A stretch of DNA of 6,371 nucleotides, taken from Acidobacteriota bacterium (lineage in GTDB: Bacteria > Acidobacteriota > Terriglobia > Versatilivoradales > Versatilivoraceae). Below are positions 5,347-6,371 of the stretch, piece by piece (the stretch's first letter is position 1; every line of letters begins with the position of its first letter). The notes beneath the pieces were generated by a model. That model had not been told where the DNA came from and made no database searches. It saw only the letters and a list, made by a program, of their open reading frames with translations. The position numbers and the translations under genes were made by a program. The stretch is taken from the NCBI GenBank assembly GCA_028875135.1, contig JAPPFQ010000225.1:1-6371 (forward strand). The letters run 5' to 3'.

Positions 5347-6371
5347 GAATCGGAATTACCTGTTACCCCAGCTACGGCGGAAGTGGCGTGGTGGCAACCG
5401 AAATCGGCAAGGAGCTGGCCGAACGGGGGCATGAGATCCATTTCATCACCTACGCGATCCCGATCAAGCTCGATGCCACCAGCGATCGGATTCATTTCCA
5501 TGAAGTGGAGATGATGAATTACCCCCTGTTCGAGCATCCTCCCTATGCCCTGGCCTTGGCCACAAAGATGGCCGATGTCGCCATCCACCAGGATCTGGAC
5601 CTGCTGCATGTCCACTACGCCATTCCCCATTCGGTGAGCGCCTTCCTGGCCAAGGAGATGCTCAAGCCCAAGCGGCTTCCCGTAATCACCACCCTGCATG
5701 GAACCGACATCACCCTGGTGGGCAACGATCGATCCTATCTGCCCATTACCCGCCTCTCGATCGAAAAGAGCGACGGCGTGACGGCGGTTTCCGAATTCCT
5801 GCGGGAACTGACCGGGCGGGAGTTCGAAATGGACTGTCCCATCACCGTCATCCCCAATTTCGTCAATTGCGATGTCTTCCAGCGTTCCCACGATGAAATC
5901 CTCAGGGGAAGGTACGCCCTCCCCGATGAAAGGATCCTGATCCACATTTCCAATTTCCGTCCTGTCAAGAGAGTCAACGACGTCATCGAGATATTCGACC
6001 GGGTTCAGCGTCGAGTCCCGGCCAGGCTCCTGATGGTGGGCGACGGTCCGGAGCGCTCCAACGCCGAGTGGCTGGCTCACAACAAGGGGCTGGAAAGTCG
6101 AACCGTTTTTCTGGGAAAGCAGGACTCCATCGCCGAGTTGCTGGGTGTAGCCGACCTGCTGCTGCTTCCCAGCGATACCGAGTCCTTCGGCCTGGTGGCT
6201 CTGGAGGCCATGGCCTGCCAGGTGCCGGTGATCGCCTCCAGGGTGGGGGGGCTGCCGGAAGTGGTCCGGGACGGGCGGGACGGATTTCTGGTGACGCCGG
6301 GAGACGTGACGACCATGGCGGCCAAGGCGATCGAGCTGTTGACCGATCCTGGAAGGCACCGCGCCATGGGC
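5343..6371 (+). CDS. bshA: N-acetyl-alpha-D-glucosaminyl-L-malate synthase BshA (3' end beyond window)
   Basis: The first enzyme of bacillithiol synthesis, a retaining GT4 glycosyltransferase (GT-B fold) that transfers GlcNAc from UDP-GlcNAc to L-malate. 343 codons are visible with no stop; the family has about 375-385, so some 35-40 residues are missing to the right. The N-terminal domain has the BshA-type opening ITCYPSYGGSGVVATEIGKE (residues 5-24), HVHYAIPHSVSAF and TTLHGTDITLVG, all characteristic of BshA rather than general GT4 enzymes. The C-terminal domain has HISNFRPVKRV, MVGDGPER and the nucleotide-sugar EX7E motif with Glu280 and Glu288 in TESFGLVALE, then VGGLPEVV. The ATG overlaps the bshB1 stop by 4 nt. 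bshA follows bshB1 here, so product and substrate enzymes are co-expressed. BshC is not in the window. Confidence 0.95.
   Translation, partial: MRIGITCYPSYGGSGVVATEIGKELAERGHEIHFITYAIPIKLDATSDRIHFHEVEMMNYPLFEHPPYALALATKMADVAIHQDLDLLHVHYAIPHSVSAFLAKEMLKPKRLPVITTLHGTDITLVGNDRSYLPITRLSIEKSDGVTAVSEFLRELTGREFEMDCPITVIPNFVNCDVFQRSHDEILRGRYALPDERILIHISNFRPVKRVNDVIEIFDRVQRRVPARLLMVGDGPERSNAEWLAHNKGLESRTVFLGKQDSIAELLGVADLLLLPSDTESFGLVALEAMACQVPVIASRVGGLPEVVRDGRDGFLVTPGDVTTMAAKAIELLTDPGRHRAMG

Noticed and set aside
5256..6359. Long leftward ORF of 367 codons
   Set aside because: It is the antisense shadow of bshA; no protein family is recognisable, while the + frame carries clear GT4 motifs.

Overview
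The window is GC-rich bacterial chromosome. Its gene content (uroporphyrinogen decarboxylase, a bifunctional NAD(P)HX repair enzyme, TsaE and two bacillithiol-synthesis genes) fits a bacterium that makes bacillithiol. Acidobacteriota is my best guess, with Deinococcota, Bacteroidota and Bacillota as other phyla that use this thiol; the high GC argues against most of the last two. The phylum is inference, because no rRNA or other taxonomic marker is present.

Layout. Positions 8-1186 hold hemE, read rightward. A tRNA-Gly(GCC) with encoded CCA follows at 1275-1349, with a plausible promoter before it and a long hairpin ending in a T-run after it (1356-1417). Then comes an unusual 547-bp segment (1415-1961), visibly less GC-rich than its surroundings. 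It holds one small gene for a four-helix-bundle protein of the 23S-rRNA intervening-sequence (S23) / Avd-like family. The gene lies between two arrays of 7-bp units in opposite orientation: nine units on the left (TTTGAAG, GAAGAAG, GAGGAAG) and twelve on the right (their reverse complements). The outermost 21 bp of the two arms are perfect inverted copies. I see this as a free-standing, IVS-like element inserted at the T-run of the tRNA terminator. It is the most interesting thing in the window.

To the right of the element is a small leftward ORF (2188-1922) for a predicted single-pass membrane protein of unknown function; its last 12 codons and stop lie inside the right array. The intergenic region up to 2487 holds a strong GC-rich hairpin (2220-2267) and a candidate sigma70-type promoter (2415-2444).

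From 2488 to the right edge there is one compact rightward cluster: nnr (NADHX/NADPHX epimerase-dehydratase), tsaE (t6A synthesis ATPase), bshB1 (GlcNAc-malate deacetylase) and bshA (GlcNAc-malate glycosyltransferase, cut by the window end). Gaps are 29 nt, then a 41-nt overlap, then a 4-nt ATGA overlap, so this is almost certainly one operon. BshA makes GlcNAc-malate and BshB1 deacetylates it, giving the first two steps of bacillithiol synthesis. The cysteine-adding enzyme BshC is not visible. The operon joins cofactor repair, tRNA modification and low-molecular-weight thiol synthesis.
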